Positions 7,654 to 17,108 of a stretch of DNA of 64,000 bases are shown here, one piece after another. Both the position numbers and the translations under genes were made by a program. A model generated the notes under the pieces. The model saw only the letters and a program-made list of their open reading frames with translations, was not told the DNA's origin and ran no database searches. Origin of the DNA: Paenibacillus lignilyticus (GTDB lineage: Bacteria > Bacillota > Bacilli > Paenibacillales > Paenibacillaceae); contig NZ_JAGKSP010000010.1 in assembly GCF_017942085.1 (NCBI RefSeq), positions 62,001-126,000 of the forward strand, written 5' to 3'. The stretch's first letter is position 1. The number at the start of each line of letters is the position of its first letter.

Positions 7654-9396
7654 ATGAAAAAGAACTACTGGGTTAAGCTGGCATCACTTTCACTGTGTCT
7701 TTCGTTATCGCTATCGCTGGCAGCATGCGGCAACAACAATAATGAAGGTTCGTCAGATTCAAATGAAGCCGCTGACATCTCCAAGTTGTTGGATCCGAAC
7801 TCGGAGCCGAAAGATCCGGGCAAATATTCACCGGCAATCGAAGTCACAACGGTTCATACGAACAACGGCATTCTGCAAAACATGCCGAAAGACATTACGA
7901 TTGAAAACAACATCTACACAAAGACTTGGGAAGAGAAGCTTGGCATCAAGCTGAAATATAACTGGACTTCGCCCGGCGAGCAAGCCGAAGAAAAGATGAA
8001 CCTGATGATCGCAAGCGGCGACTTGCCCGACTTCTTCTACGTAACGCCGTCCCAATTCGAGAAGCTTGCTTCGACAGGCCAATTGGAAGATATCACGAAA
8101 GTCGTTCAAGACTATGCTTCCAAATACACGAAACAGTATTTGACAGGCGACTACTTGGGATTGCTTGAAGGCGTAACGAAGAACGGCAAAATCTACGGTT
8201 TGCCGAACGGTATGACTTACCATGATCAAGGCAACATGCTTTGGATCCGTGAAGACAACTTGAAGAAAGCCGGTCTTGAGGCGCCTAAGACTGTAGCTGA
8301 TCTGGACAAAATTTTGGAAGCGTTCAAGAAGAACGACTACGACGGCACAGGCGGCGAGAAATACCCGATTCCGCTGGCAGACGCAAGCATGGATTCAACA
8401 AACTGGGGCATCGGCGGCGCATTCTTCAACATGTTCCATTCGTATCCGGACATTTGGGTGAAGAACAGCAAAGGCGAGCTCGAGCACGGGATGTTCGGTT
8501 CAGAAACACGCGAAAATACGCGCGCCGCGCTTCTGAAGCTGCAAGAGTACTACAAAAAAGGCTATATCCACCCCGACTTCGCATCGCTTGACAGCGCGAA
8601 ATACAACGAGCAAATCGTTAACGCGCAATCTTTCGTCGCTTTCGGCGGACTGTGGGATGCTTGGTGGCCGCTTAACCTGGAACTTGAGAAGAACCCGAAT
8701 GCGAAATGGGAGCCGGTGGGCATTCCATCCGCAGACGACAAACCGGGTAAATCTTCGGTTACGGCAGCAACTGTACTTGGTGTCAACGTAGCGAAGAAAG
8801 GTGTTAAACACCCTGAGGCGCTTGTAACGATGGCGAACCTGTTCCATGATTTGAACAACAATCCGGAAACGATGCAGTTCGGTAAATACAACACAGATCC
8901 AAAAACGAACGCAGGTATTTTCCAACTGTACTCGATGCCAATCTACAACCCATCGTTCAACTATCAAGCATTCCTTGACATTAGCGATGCGTTCAAAACA
9001 GGCTCGACCGATAAGCTGTCCGAAGCATACAAACTGTTCTACGATCAATCCAAATCGTATGCGGATAAGAATGATGCTGCCGGATTCCCGTCCTACCTGT
9101 CCTACACGGATAAAGGTTCCCTTGCTGTCGTAGATCAGTACATCAAGGAAAAAAGATTCGCAATGAACGAGTACACAGCTATGCCGACGCAAGAAATGCT
9201 CGATAATGCGCCAATCATCAAAAAAACATGGGATGTTATGTTCCTGAACGTAGTGAAGGGTGCAGACATCAGCGAGTATGACGAGTTCTTGAAGCAATAC
9301 GATTCCATGTATGCTTCCGTTGTAAATCCGGTTGTGAACAAATGGTTTGAAGCGAAGAACAAAGAAAGCGTTCAAGAGTGGTTTGAGAAGAAATAA
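7654..9396 (+). CDS. Extracellular sugar-binding lipoprotein of CUT1-type ABC transporter (LplA-like)
   Basis: 580 residues from the ATG at 7654, chosen over the upstream in-frame ATG because AGGGGGA lies 8 bases before it and a lipoprotein signal follows directly. The signal ends in the lipobox LAAC (Cys25), followed by an Asn/Ser-rich linker. The mature part has solute-binding family 1 features: NLMIASGDLPDFFYV, DNLKKAGLEAPKTVADL, and FHSYPDIWV. Length and the two-permease neighbourhood match the LplA-type binding proteins numerous in Paenibacillus. It captures an unknown oligosaccharide outside the membrane. First gene of the operon with the permeases at 9493 and 10412; no ATPase is encoded nearby, so a shared MsmX-type ATPase is probable. 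Confidence 0.88.
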   Translation: MKKNYWVKLASLSLCLSLSLSLAACGNNNNEGSSDSNEAADISKLLDPNSEPKDPGKYSPAIEVTTVHTNNGILQNMPKDITIENNIYTKTWEEKLGIKLKYNWTSPGEQAEEKMNLMIASGDLPDFFYVTPSQFEKLASTGQLEDITKVVQDYASKYTKQYLTGDYLGLLEGVTKNGKIYGLPNGMTYHDQGNMLWIREDNLKKAGLEAPKTVADLDKILEAFKKNDYDGTGGEKYPIPLADASMDSTNWGIGGAFFNMFHSYPDIWVKNSKGELEHGMFGSETRENTRAALLKLQEYYKKGYIHPDFASLDSAKYNEQIVNAQSFVAFGGLWDAWWPLNLELEKNPNAKWEPVGIPSADDKPGKSSVTAATVLGVNVAKKGVKHPEALVTMANLFHDLNNNPETMQFGKYNTDPKTNAGIFQLYSMPIYNPSFNYQAFLDISDAFKTGSTDKLSEAYKLFYDQSKSYADKNDAAGFPSYLSYTDKGSLAVVDQYIKEKRFAMNEYTAMPTQEMLDNAPIIKKTWDVMFLNVVKGADISEYDEFLKQYDSMYASVVNPVVNKWFEAKNKESVQEWFEKK

Positions 9397-9411
9397 GGAA
9401 TCGGAGTAGGC

Positions 9412-9450
9412 ATGCAGAGTCCGGATGGCAAGTACATCCGTACTCTGCAT
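9412..9450 (+). promoter_or_regulatory. Stable intercistronic hairpin
   Basis: ATGCAGAGT-C-CGGATG and CATCCG-T-ACTCTGCAT form a 15-bp stem with one mismatch and a 7-base loop in the gap between binding-protein and permease genes. No T run follows. Such hairpins commonly protect the upstream part of the mRNA, giving more binding protein than permease; that role is inferred. Confidence 0.65.
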
Positions 9451-9492
9451 CTATTCTTAGCCTTAAATTTAGTCATCGTAAGGGGCGAGCTT

Positions 9493-10392
9493 ATGAACGC
9501 TTTCAAAATTCCGAAGAAGCAGCTGGCGCTGTATCTCATGCTGATTCTCCCAGTCATAGTCGTATTTATTTATTCCTATCTCCCGATGTTCGGGGTGATC
9601 ATGGCCTTCCAGAAATACGAGCCAACGCAAGGCTTCTTCGGCTCCAAGTGGGTCGGGTTGGATCATTTCAAACGTCTTCTGCTTATACCTGACGTGAAGC
9701 AAGTCGTTGCCAATACGCTCTTTATCGCAACGATGAAAATTATCGTTGAAACGTTTGCGGCCATTGCGGTTGCCATTCTTCTAAATGAAATCGTATCTAA
9801 AGTGTTCAAACGCACCGTGCAAACCATTGTTTATTTTCCGTACTTCCTGTCGTGGGTTATCCTCGGCGGTATTTTCCGGGATATGCTCTCTCGCGATGGC
9901 TTAATCAATATGATGCTTGGCAAAATGGGCTTCGACCCGATTATTTTCCTGGAAAAAGCGTCATGGTTCCCCTATATACTTGTAGCTACTGAGACATGGC
10001 AAATAACCGGCTTCGGTACGATTGTATATCTAGCAGCGATTACGACAATCGATCCGACGCTTTACGAAGCGTCTGTTATGGACGGCGCCAGCCGCTGGAG
10101 ACAAACGCTGAATATTACACTACCCGGCATGAAATCGACGATTGTTCTTATGGGTACTCTAAGCCTTGGCTACATCCTCAATGCCGGTTTTGAACAGGTA
10201 CTTATGCTTTACTCTTCGGCTGTCTACTCGACAGGCGATGTTATCGATACATGGGTCTATCGGATGGGGATTCAGCAGGCTCAATATTCGTTAGGTGCTG
10301 CGATCGGCTTGTTCCGTTCCGTTGTCAGCCTAATCCTCATTGTTGCATCGTACTATCTGGCCCGCAAAATATCGGATCATCGCATTTTCTAA
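9493..10392 (+). CDS. Sugar ABC transporter permease, LplB/MalF type
   Basis: 299 residues from the ATG at 9493, preceded by AAGGGGCGAG; an earlier in-frame ATG at 9412 lies in the hairpin and has no binding site. Six membrane segments are visible, beginning with LALYLMLILPVIVVFIYSYL. The EAA loop that contacts the ATPase reads YEASVMDGASRWRQTLNITLPG near residues 196-217. It pairs with the permease at 10412 to form the membrane channel for the substrate bound by the lipoprotein at 7654. Confidence 0.9.
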   Translation: MNAFKIPKKQLALYLMLILPVIVVFIYSYLPMFGVIMAFQKYEPTQGFFGSKWVGLDHFKRLLLIPDVKQVVANTLFIATMKIIVETFAAIAVAILLNEIVSKVFKRTVQTIVYFPYFLSWVILGGIFRDMLSRDGLINMMLGKMGFDPIIFLEKASWFPYILVATETWQITGFGTIVYLAAITTIDPTLYEASVMDGASRWRQTLNITLPGMKSTIVLMGTLSLGYILNAGFEQVLMLYSSAVYSTGDVIDTWVYRMGIQQAQYSLGAAIGLFRSVVSLILIVASYYLARKISDHRIF

Positions 10393-10411
10393 AGTCTGGA
10401 GGGGAATCTAA

Positions 10412-11293
10412 ATGGTAGATCGTTCGTTAGGCAGACGTATATTTTTGAACTTGAACGGCTTGCTGTTCATTCTGTTTTCACTTGCCTGTATCATTCCAAT
10501 GCTTCACGTACTTGCGATTTCATTCAGCAAGAGCAGCGCGGTAACGGCCGGCGAGGTTACGTTTTGGCCGGTACAGTTCTCGCTGAAGTCGTATGAATAT
10601 ATTTTGAGCAACTCCGAATTCTGGACGGCGATGTTCGTCTCCGTCAAACGCGTGTTCCTTGGCGTGGCGATCAGCATGTTCCTTACGGTGCTGGCGGCTT
10701 ATCCGCTTTCCAAGAGCCAAGCGAACTTTAAGCATCAGTCGTTCTTTGCCTGGTATTTCGTCGTGACGATGCTGTTCTCGGGCGGTCTTATTCCGACCTT
10801 TATGATCGTAAAGAACACCCATCTGTACGGCACGATCTGGTCGCTCGTTATTCCGGGTGCGATCTCGGTATTCAACGTGCTGCTCCTCTCCAACTTCTTC
10901 CGCAATATTCCGAAGGATATTGAAGAGTCGGCGTACATGGATGGCGCCGGACATTTCCGCATTCTCGGCACGCTGTATCTCGCGCTATCGATGCCGATTA
11001 TTGCAACGTTGATCGTATTCTCGGCGGTTGGACACTGGAATGCTTGGTTTGACGGATTGATTTATTTGAAAAGCCAGAAGGACTATCCGCTGCAGTCTTA
11101 CTTGCAGACGATTCTCGTGGAATCGAACAGCAGGCTGCTTACGAAAGCCCAAGCGCAGCTCATGAACAAAGTATCGAACCGTACGATCCAGGCGTCGCAA
11201 GTGTTTATCGCTTCGCTGCCGATTCTGATCGTCTATCCGTTCATGCAGAAATATTTCGTATCCGGCATGATGGTCGGTGCGGTAAAAGAATAG
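10412..11293 (+). CDS. Sugar ABC transporter permease, LplC/MalG type
   Basis: 293 residues; GGAGGGG lies 8 bases before the ATG. It has an N-terminal membrane segment (LLFILFSLACIIPMLHVLAI), several further segments, and the EAA loop EESAYMDGAGHFRILGTLYL near residues 170-190. The C-terminus VSGMMVGAVKE is the usual ending of YtcP/LplC-type permeases. Last gene of the operon; a terminator follows 14 bases after the stop. Confidence 0.9.
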   Translation: MVDRSLGRRIFLNLNGLLFILFSLACIIPMLHVLAISFSKSSAVTAGEVTFWPVQFSLKSYEYILSNSEFWTAMFVSVKRVFLGVAISMFLTVLAAYPLSKSQANFKHQSFFAWYFVVTMLFSGGLIPTFMIVKNTHLYGTIWSLVIPGAISVFNVLLLSNFFRNIPKDIEESAYMDGAGHFRILGTLYLALSMPIIATLIVFSAVGHWNAWFDGLIYLKSQKDYPLQSYLQTILVESNSRLLTKAQAQLMNKVSNRTIQASQVFIASLPILIVYPFMQKYFVSGMMVGAVKE

Positions 11294-11307
11294 GTTTAGC
11301 AGCGAAA

Positions 11308-11340
11308 GAAGCCGACCCCCCGCGGGGTCGGCTTCTTTTT
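11308..11340 (+). terminator. Terminator between permease operon and convergent regulator genes
   Basis: GAAGCCGACCCC / GGGGTCGGCTTC form a 12-bp perfect stem with a 4-base loop, followed by T5. The stem is symmetrical and may also stop transcripts of the opposite-strand regulator, though that side lacks a good T run. Confidence 0.88.
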
Positions 11341-11352
11341 GATCGCTCGGCA

Positions 11353-12150
11353 TTAATGGTTATCCCTCTTCGTCGGGAGCTGGGCATCGCCGAATTGGCG
11401 GGGCGTCATGTTCGTATGCTTCTTAAATACTTTGAAGAAATGCCGCTGGCTCTCGAAGCCGGTCTGCATCGCGACCTCGCTAAGCGGCAGGGAAGGGCGC
11501 GAGATAAGCAGCTCCTTGGCTTTGATGACTCTAAGCTGCTGAATATAGGCGAGCACATTCATGCCGGTTTCTTTCTTGAACAGATGGCTCACATAGTTCG
11601 GGTGCAGGCCGACATGCTCGGCAACGGAGGTGAGGGAGAGATCCCTCACGTAATTCGCCTCAATAAAGTCGAGAATTTGCCTGCTGGCTTCCGGCTTCTC
11701 CACATAATCATGGTCGGCGCCTTCTGTGAAGGCCTCTTGCTCTTGCTCTTCGGCTTCATGTTTCTCTTGTTCGGAGAGTGCGGCTTGACCGAGCCGGGTA
11801 AGCAATTCTTCGAGCTGGTCATCATCGATAGGCTTAAGCAGGTAGTCGATGACCTGCAGCCGCAGCGCATCCCGCGCATAAGAGAAATCGTCGTAGCCGG
11901 ACAAGATGATGAATCGGCTGCACAGTCCTTCGCTCTTAGCGGTTTGGATGAGCTCCAGCCCGTTTATCTCCGGCATGTTGATATCGGTCATGACCAGATC
12001 AGCCCCATGCTGCCGCAGCGTCTCCAGCGCTTCCGCGGCGCTCGAGGCGCCCGCGATGTCCGTGAAGGGGGTATGGAATTGTTTGATTTTGCGCAGCAAT
12101 CCCCGCAGGATCGGCGCTTCATCTTCAACGATGAGGAGCTTCAACGGCAT
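11353..12150 (-). CDS. YesN-type response regulator (receiver + AraC HTH)
   Basis: 265 residues. The receiver domain has the acidic pair at residues 10-11 (VEDE), the phospho-acceptor Asp56 in MTDINMPE and Lys106 in YLLKP. A charged Glu-rich linker (about 125-145) leads to a C-terminal AraC-type double helix-turn-helix: LTSVAEHVGLHPNYVSHLFK and VAMQTGFESQRHFFKVFKK. It is a DNA-binding activator controlled by the sensor kinase at 12125, whose gene overlaps its start by 26 bases. Flanking sugar-binding protein genes are the probable targets. GGAGG is 4 bases before the ATG. Confidence 0.92.
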   Translation of the reverse strand: MPLKLLIVEDEAPILRGLLRKIKQFHTPFTDIAGASSAAEALETLRQHGADLVMTDINMPEINGLELIQTAKSEGLCSRFIILSGYDDFSYARDALRLQVIDYLLKPIDDDQLEELLTRLGQAALSEQEKHEAEEQEQEAFTEGADHDYVEKPEASRQILDFIEANYVRDLSLTSVAEHVGLHPNYVSHLFKKETGMNVLAYIQQLRVIKAKELLISRPSLPLSEVAMQTGFESQRHFFKVFKKHTNMTPRQFGDAQLPTKRDNH

Positions 12151-13927
12151 TTCCCTCCTTCGGCATGGATAATGTAATCGTAGTGCCTACCCCAAGCTCG
12201 CTTGCGATCGTAAGCCCGTAGGCGGGTCCGAAATGGCTGATCATCCGCTCGTGAACATTCATCACGCCAATGCCGCCCTGCTCCTGCTCAGGCTCCGGCA
12301 TACTCACGATGCCATCAAGCTTCTGACGAAGCATCTCAAGCCGCTCCGGCGAGATACCGGCCCCGTCATCTTGAATGCATACCAAGGCTAGTGGGCCTTC
12401 GCTATATAAGCGGATGCGGAGCGTCCCTGTGCCGCGCTTCTTGGATATGCCGTGCACGATGGCGTTCTCCACCAGCGGTTGAATGATAAATCGCGGACAG
12501 GCGATGCGAAGCAGGCTCTCATCTTCCACTTCGATTTCGTATTGAAGCCGCTCTTCCATCCGTACCTTATAAATTTGCAGATAGCTGCGAATGTGCGAGA
12601 GCTCGTCCCGCAGCACGACGTACTGGCTCTTGGACAAGCTGTAGCGGATCGACTGCCCGAGCGCATAGATCATTTTGGCTACGTCGGGGCTGTCGCTTTC
12701 CTCGGCCGCCATTCGGATGGCCTCAAGACCGTTGTAGATAAAATGAGGGTTAATCTGCGCTTGCAGCGCCAGATAGGCTGCTTCTTTCTGTCGCAGCTGC
12801 GAAATATCCACCTTGCTCGTCAGCTCGTCGTTGCGATCAATCATTTTATTGTAGGAAGAGACGAGGAAGGCGATCTCGTCGCTGTCCTGCTCTTCTTTAT
12901 ATTTGGCCAGCAGGTTGCCCCGCATATGCTTGCCGAGCTTCACGATACGCTGTACGACAGTGGAGACGGTAAAGAAATAGGCGCAAGAGAGGATGAGCAG
13001 CAAGGCGCTAATCATCAGTAAGTAGAACTGTACGGAATTTTGCGTTTTCTGGAAAAGCTCGCTTGTCGGCGTCACGGTCAGGATCGTGGAAGACAGGCGC
13101 GGCACATAGAAGCTGTTCATCATCAGCAGCCCCAGCTCCGAATCCATGTACTGCAGGGATTTGGACTTCTGCACGGCCGAGTAGATCCGTATCTTGTCGG
13201 GACTGGCGAGCGGCAGCTTGGCCGACAATGCCACGATTTCGGTATGGGTGATGCCTTTTCTCGGATTGCTGTCTTCGGCCATGTAGTAGTGCAGCGGCGT
13301 GCCTTTGACGTCCGAGGAGTGGAACATGCTGGAGAGGAACGTGTATTTCAGCCTGATTTCCATAAGTCCGATCGCCCGGGAGAAGTCCTCGTTATACAGC
13401 TTCTTGTAATAGATCATTTGCACCGCGGAAGGTGTAGACATTTCCTGCAGCCAATAGCCTTCCCCGACCTTCAATCCGGTGGCTCGGGACGGGATGCTGC
13501 CATCGCTGTCCACGATGCTTGTCCCCATGTTGCGCACTTTAGGGTCTGACTTATAGATCCGGATTTGATCGATGTAGAATGAATTGCTTTTATAGAAGGA
13601 AAAAAGAGGCACGAGCTCTTTCAGATAGACGTTGACCTGATCGGACTCCGTTTTGTACTTGCCGGATAGCAGGCCGCTCAGCACCTTATTCGTTTGGAAA
13701 ATATCATGGATCATCTCGATCTGATTCATGTTCATCGTGAGAGATGAACCGAACTGCTGGATGAAGTATTCGCGGTTATTGGCAAAATCCTTCAGCGCAT
13801 TATTGTGAATCTGTTTATAGTACAGCAGCCCGATACAAATGGTGGGCAGCAGAATGATGACGACATAGCCGATAATCATTTTCTTAACGATGCCGATTCG
13901 AAGTTTACGCAGCTTCAGTCTGTTCAC
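12125..13927 (-). CDS. YesM-type sensor histidine kinase
   Basis: 600 residues with a GTG start, whose binding site (AGAAG) is unusually close. Membrane segments at about residues 14-35 and 300-322 enclose an extracellular sensor domain. A HAMP-like linker leads to the His_kinase domain with QINPHFIYNGLEAI (phospho-acceptor His near 390), the N box PLVENAIVHG (about 487), the G box DDGAGISP, and GIGVMNVHERM. The His motif and layout are those of the YesM/LytS class that pairs with YesN regulators. It probably senses an extracellular sugar, perhaps through a binding protein, since the second binding-protein gene is transcribed divergently. Confidence 0.92.
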   Translation of the reverse strand: MNRLKLRKLRIGIVKKMIIGYVVIILLPTICIGLLYYKQIHNNALKDFANNREYFIQQFGSSLTMNMNQIEMIHDIFQTNKVLSGLLSGKYKTESDQVNVYLKELVPLFSFYKSNSFYIDQIRIYKSDPKVRNMGTSIVDSDGSIPSRATGLKVGEGYWLQEMSTPSAVQMIYYKKLYNEDFSRAIGLMEIRLKYTFLSSMFHSSDVKGTPLHYYMAEDSNPRKGITHTEIVALSAKLPLASPDKIRIYSAVQKSKSLQYMDSELGLLMMNSFYVPRLSSTILTVTPTSELFQKTQNSVQFYLLMISALLLILSCAYFFTVSTVVQRIVKLGKHMRGNLLAKYKEEQDSDEIAFLVSSYNKMIDRNDELTSKVDISQLRQKEAAYLALQAQINPHFIYNGLEAIRMAAEESDSPDVAKMIYALGQSIRYSLSKSQYVVLRDELSHIRSYLQIYKVRMEERLQYEIEVEDESLLRIACPRFIIQPLVENAIVHGISKKRGTGTLRIRLYSEGPLALVCIQDDGAGISPERLEMLRQKLDGIVSMPEPEQEQGGIGVMNVHERMISHFGPAYGLTIASELGVGTTITLSMPKEGNAVEAPHR

Positions 13928-13998
13928 CTTCTTCTGATGTAAGCGTGATCTTTCAATTATAATTCACTTGCCGTGTAATATACTACATGGCGTAGGCA

Positions 13999-14028
13999 TT
14001 TAATATCATTCAATATTCATGCTATGAT
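13999..14028 (+). promoter_or_regulatory. Possible promoter of the second sugar-binding lipoprotein gene
   Basis: TTTAAT (13999-14004) and TATGAT (14023-14028) are 18 bases apart, 44 bases upstream of the chosen TTG start. The ATG inside the -10 box cannot then be the translation start. Confidence 0.35.
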
Positions 14029-14071
14029 GGAAGCAGCACTGCAAGCATCCGGGAGAGGGGGCCATTGCAAG

Positions 14072-15697
14072 TTGAACAAGCTAATGAAAGCCGTTTCTTT
14101 CGTTATGGCAGCATCCTTAGTATTAGCCGGCTGCGGGGGCGGTAACGCCGACAAAGCGGGGAATGTCGGCGGCAATGAGGCGAATCCCGAGACGGTCGAT
14201 TATTTCAAGCTTCCGGAACCGGTGGAAATGAGCGTTATTAAATCGGTTGGACCCGGGCTGAAGTTAAAGTCCGGCGAGACGATCGAAGATAATGAATATA
14301 CGAATTACGTGTTTAACAAAACGAATATTAAGACCAAGGTGCTGTGGGATGCGTCCTCAACCGATTTCGATCAGAAAATGCAGCTGGCGATCGCGAACAA
14401 CGAAATTCCGGACGCGATGATCGTGGATGAGAAGACCTTCCGCGCCATGGCCGCAGCAGATCAGCTTGAGGATCTAACAGCGGTTTACAAGCGATACGCT
14501 TCGCCTCAAATGAAGGATTTCTATAAGTCGACGGATGACAAGGCGCTGGAGAAAGCGACCTATGACGGCAAGCTGATGGCAATTCCGAGCGTGGCGATTC
14601 AAGCGGACGCGCCGTCCATTCTGTGGCTTCGCCAGGACTGGCTGGATAAAGTGAATCTCAAGGCGCCGAGGACGATCGATGAGCTGAAGCAGGTACTGCA
14701 TGCATTCATCGAGAAGGACCCGGACGGCAATGGACAAGCGGACACGATCGGACTAACGGGGAATAGTTTTCAGCTTGCCACGGACGGCGGCGGCATCCAC
14801 GATTTCAAAGGGATCTTTAACGCTTTTCATTCTTATCCGATGATCTGGATCAAGGATGAGAACGGCGAAGTGGTATACGGCTCCACGACGTTTGGCACGA
14901 AGCAGGCGCTAAGCGCTATTCACGAAATGTATGCGGAAGGCTTGATTGATAAGGAGTTTGCGCTGCGCAAAAATCCGGACGACCTTGTCTTGAGCGGCAA
15001 AGCCGGCGCTTTCTTCGGCCCATGGTGGGTGCCTTGGGCACTGATCGATTCGCTGAAGCATAATCCCAAGGCGGATTGGAAGCCGTTCATGATTGAGGAT
15101 GCGAAAGGCCAATATAATATTGCGAGCGTGCCGGTCAGCAACTTCTTCCTCGTCGTTCGGAAAGGCTACGCGCATCCGGAAGCGGCGGTTGTCTATTCGA
15201 ACATGCGCGTGCAGGCGGAGCGTACGCCGGATAAGCAGGCGATGAAGCTGGACCCGGGCCATGGCCTGTGGCCGCTGCTGATGACAGTCGACTATGCCGA
15301 TGCGGCAACGCGCAAGCACGATCTGCTGCTCGATGCGTTGGCCGGCAAAGTGAAGAAGGAAGAGATGGACGGGGAAATGCAGCTGGTCTACGAGCAAGAG
15401 CTGCGCGACCGTAAGAACCCAAGAAAGAATCCGGATGATTGGGCTGCGCCTGCAGCATATTTGCTGGGAGCGGGCATACTGAAACTACCGATGAACGTGA
15501 CCGACCCGGTGTATTCGGCGATGACGAAGACGATGGAATCGCGCTGGGCGAATCTGCAGAAGATGGAGACCGAAACCTTCTACAAGATTGTGCTTGGCGA
15601 TGAGCCGTTAAACGCGTTTGACCAGTTCGTAAAGGATTGGAAGGAGCAAGGCGGCGACAAAATCGTCGAGGAAGTGAAAGAGGAACTGAAGAAGTAA
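14072..15697 (+). CDS. Second sugar-binding lipoprotein, related to the one at 7654
   Basis: 541 residues from the TTG at 14072, chosen because GAGAGGGG lies 11 bases upstream; the ATG at 14084 is an alternative. The signal peptide ends in lipobox LAGC followed by a Gly/Asn linker. The mature part parallels the first lipoprotein: AIANNEIPDAMIVD corresponds to MIASGDLPDFFYV, and FHSYPMIWIKDENGE to FHSYPDIWVKNSKGE. It is a family 1 solute-binding protein. No permease follows; it is divergent from the YesM-type kinase and could use the permeases at 9493-11293 or serve as a sensor accessory. Both uses are inferred. Confidence 0.85.
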   Translation: MNKLMKAVSFVMAASLVLAGCGGGNADKAGNVGGNEANPETVDYFKLPEPVEMSVIKSVGPGLKLKSGETIEDNEYTNYVFNKTNIKTKVLWDASSTDFDQKMQLAIANNEIPDAMIVDEKTFRAMAAADQLEDLTAVYKRYASPQMKDFYKSTDDKALEKATYDGKLMAIPSVAIQADAPSILWLRQDWLDKVNLKAPRTIDELKQVLHAFIEKDPDGNGQADTIGLTGNSFQLATDGGGIHDFKGIFNAFHSYPMIWIKDENGEVVYGSTTFGTKQALSAIHEMYAEGLIDKEFALRKNPDDLVLSGKAGAFFGPWWVPWALIDSLKHNPKADWKPFMIEDAKGQYNIASVPVSNFFLVVRKGYAHPEAAVVYSNMRVQAERTPDKQAMKLDPGHGLWPLLMTVDYADAATRKHDLLLDALAGKVKKEEMDGEMQLVYEQELRDRKNPRKNPDDWAAPAAYLLGAGILKLPMNVTDPVYSAMTKTMESRWANLQKMETETFYKIVLGDEPLNAFDQFVKDWKEQGGDKIVEEVKEELKK

Positions 15698-15760
15698 GCA
15701 GCTTGTTCCTCTTCAGATCGGCCATGGTCGATGACAACCGGTGGTATTTCGGATAAACGA

Positions 15761-15790
15761 TTGATAGAGCAACCGTTTTCGGGTTATAAT
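15761..15790 (+). promoter_or_regulatory. Sigma-A-type promoter
   Basis: TTGATA (15761-15766) and TATAAT (15785-15790) are 18 bases apart, 67 bases before the start of the oxidoreductase gene. The spacer contains AACCGTTTTCGGGTT, which may bind a regulator. Confidence 0.6.
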
Positions 15791-15857
15791 AACGTATTCC
15801 GTGCCCGCGCACGAAGCTTGGGACTGGTTATCATTATTCGTATAGGAGTGAACATTA

Positions 15858-16949
15858 ATGGCAACGAGAATTTACCTGATTGGCGCAGGCTTCATAGCCC
15901 GCACGCACGCAGAAGCGGCTTATAAATTTTATGGTGAAACACCGACGGACATCGAACTGAAGGTAGCGGATCCGAATCCGAAAGCACTGGCTAGCTTTGT
16001 TGAACAATTCCCGCATGCGGTTACGTTCAGCGACATGAAGGATATGCTGGCAGAAGAAGCACAAGAGCATGATGTCGTTGTTGTATGTACGCCGCCATTC
16101 ACGCATTTCGAGCTTTCCAGCTACGCGCTGAAATCGGGCCGCCATGTCCTATGCGAGAAGCCGCTTGTAATGAACGCTTCCGAAGCCGATGAGCTGTCGA
16201 AGCTGGCGAAGGATCTGGGCAAGCTGTTCGGCGACTGCAGCGACCGCTTCATCGGCCTTCCTAAGACCGAGCAAGTCAAAGCGATTGTCGCTTCCGGCCA
16301 ACTGGGCGAAATCTACAAAGTAAGCTTCATTCATCGCGATCAACGCGGAAGAGCAGGCATCGAGTACCAACCGGAGAGCCGCTGGTTCTTGAACAGCAAG
16401 CTTTGCGGCGGCGGCATTCTGACGGATTGGGGTCCGTACGACTTCACTGTGCTTGCGGATATTCTTAAGCCATCGGCTGTAGATGTGCTTGGCGGCTGGA
16501 TCAGCAAGCCGGTAACAGGCGCGGATCCGCAGGATGTCGTTTACGACGTGGAGCATAACTCCGGCGCGTTGATGCGTTATCATGCACAAGGCCAAGACCG
16601 TCCTGTGCTTGTGCAGTATGAGCGTTCTTCCTGTACGCATGGCGAGGCTTATTCCCTGGTTGAGATCGAGGGTACGCTTGGCGCAGTGAAATTCTCGCCG
16701 TACTTCGGCGGCGACGCAGTCGTACACCGTTTCGATGAGCAAGGCTCCGTTGCAGAGAAAGAAACGCAAGTTCCTAATGATAATGCATACGGCTTCATGG
16801 ATGCGCCGCTCTACTTCTTCGTAGAACGCGTGCTGGGCCGCGACTCGGCAGCTCTTCTGAATGAAGATGCGGTATTTAACTTCAAATGTATCCAAGCGGT
16901 ATATGAGAGCGCGGCTTCCGGTAACATTCAATCCGTTAAACGCGGCTAG
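15858..16949 (+). CDS. Gfo/Idh/MocA-family NAD(P)-dependent oxidoreductase
   Basis: 363 residues; AGGAG is 9 bases before the ATG. The N-terminal Rossmann fold starts IYLIGAGFIARTH (GxGxxA variant of the dinucleotide loop) and continues to VVVCTPPFTHFE. The conserved CEKPL with the catalytic Lys is near residue 97. The C-terminal alpha/beta domain includes GGGILTDWGPYDF with its Asp and His-equivalent region. Enzymes of this family oxidise or reduce sugars and inositols; the substrate is not readable from sequence. Transcribed alone, between a binding-protein gene and the oligopeptide transporter. Confidence 0.88.
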   Translation: MATRIYLIGAGFIARTHAEAAYKFYGETPTDIELKVADPNPKALASFVEQFPHAVTFSDMKDMLAEEAQEHDVVVVCTPPFTHFELSSYALKSGRHVLCEKPLVMNASEADELSKLAKDLGKLFGDCSDRFIGLPKTEQVKAIVASGQLGEIYKVSFIHRDQRGRAGIEYQPESRWFLNSKLCGGGILTDWGPYDFTVLADILKPSAVDVLGGWISKPVTGADPQDVVYDVEHNSGALMRYHAQGQDRPVLVQYERSSCTHGEAYSLVEIEGTLGAVKFSPYFGGDAVVHRFDEQGSVAEKETQVPNDNAYGFMDAPLYFFVERVLGRDSAALLNEDAVFNFKCIQAVYESAASGNIQSVKRG

Positions 16950-16981
16950 GTTGTGAAGGTATAGACGGTTTTCTCTAAAAA

Positions 16982-17024
16982 GCGATCATTTACGGCTAGA
17001 TTGCCAGTAAGTGGTCGCTTTTTT
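16982..17024 (+). terminator. Rho-independent terminator
   Basis: GCGATCATTTAC (16982-16993) pairs along its full 12 bases with GTAAGTGGTCGC (17007-17018), using two G-U pairs, and T6 follows. Confidence 0.88.
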
Positions 17025-17108
17025 GCCTTATTTGCCCGCGCACAGTGATTAATAAATGAAGTATAATGGGTAAAATTAAAGTTTAACGATGGCTTGTCGA
17101 AATAAGTG

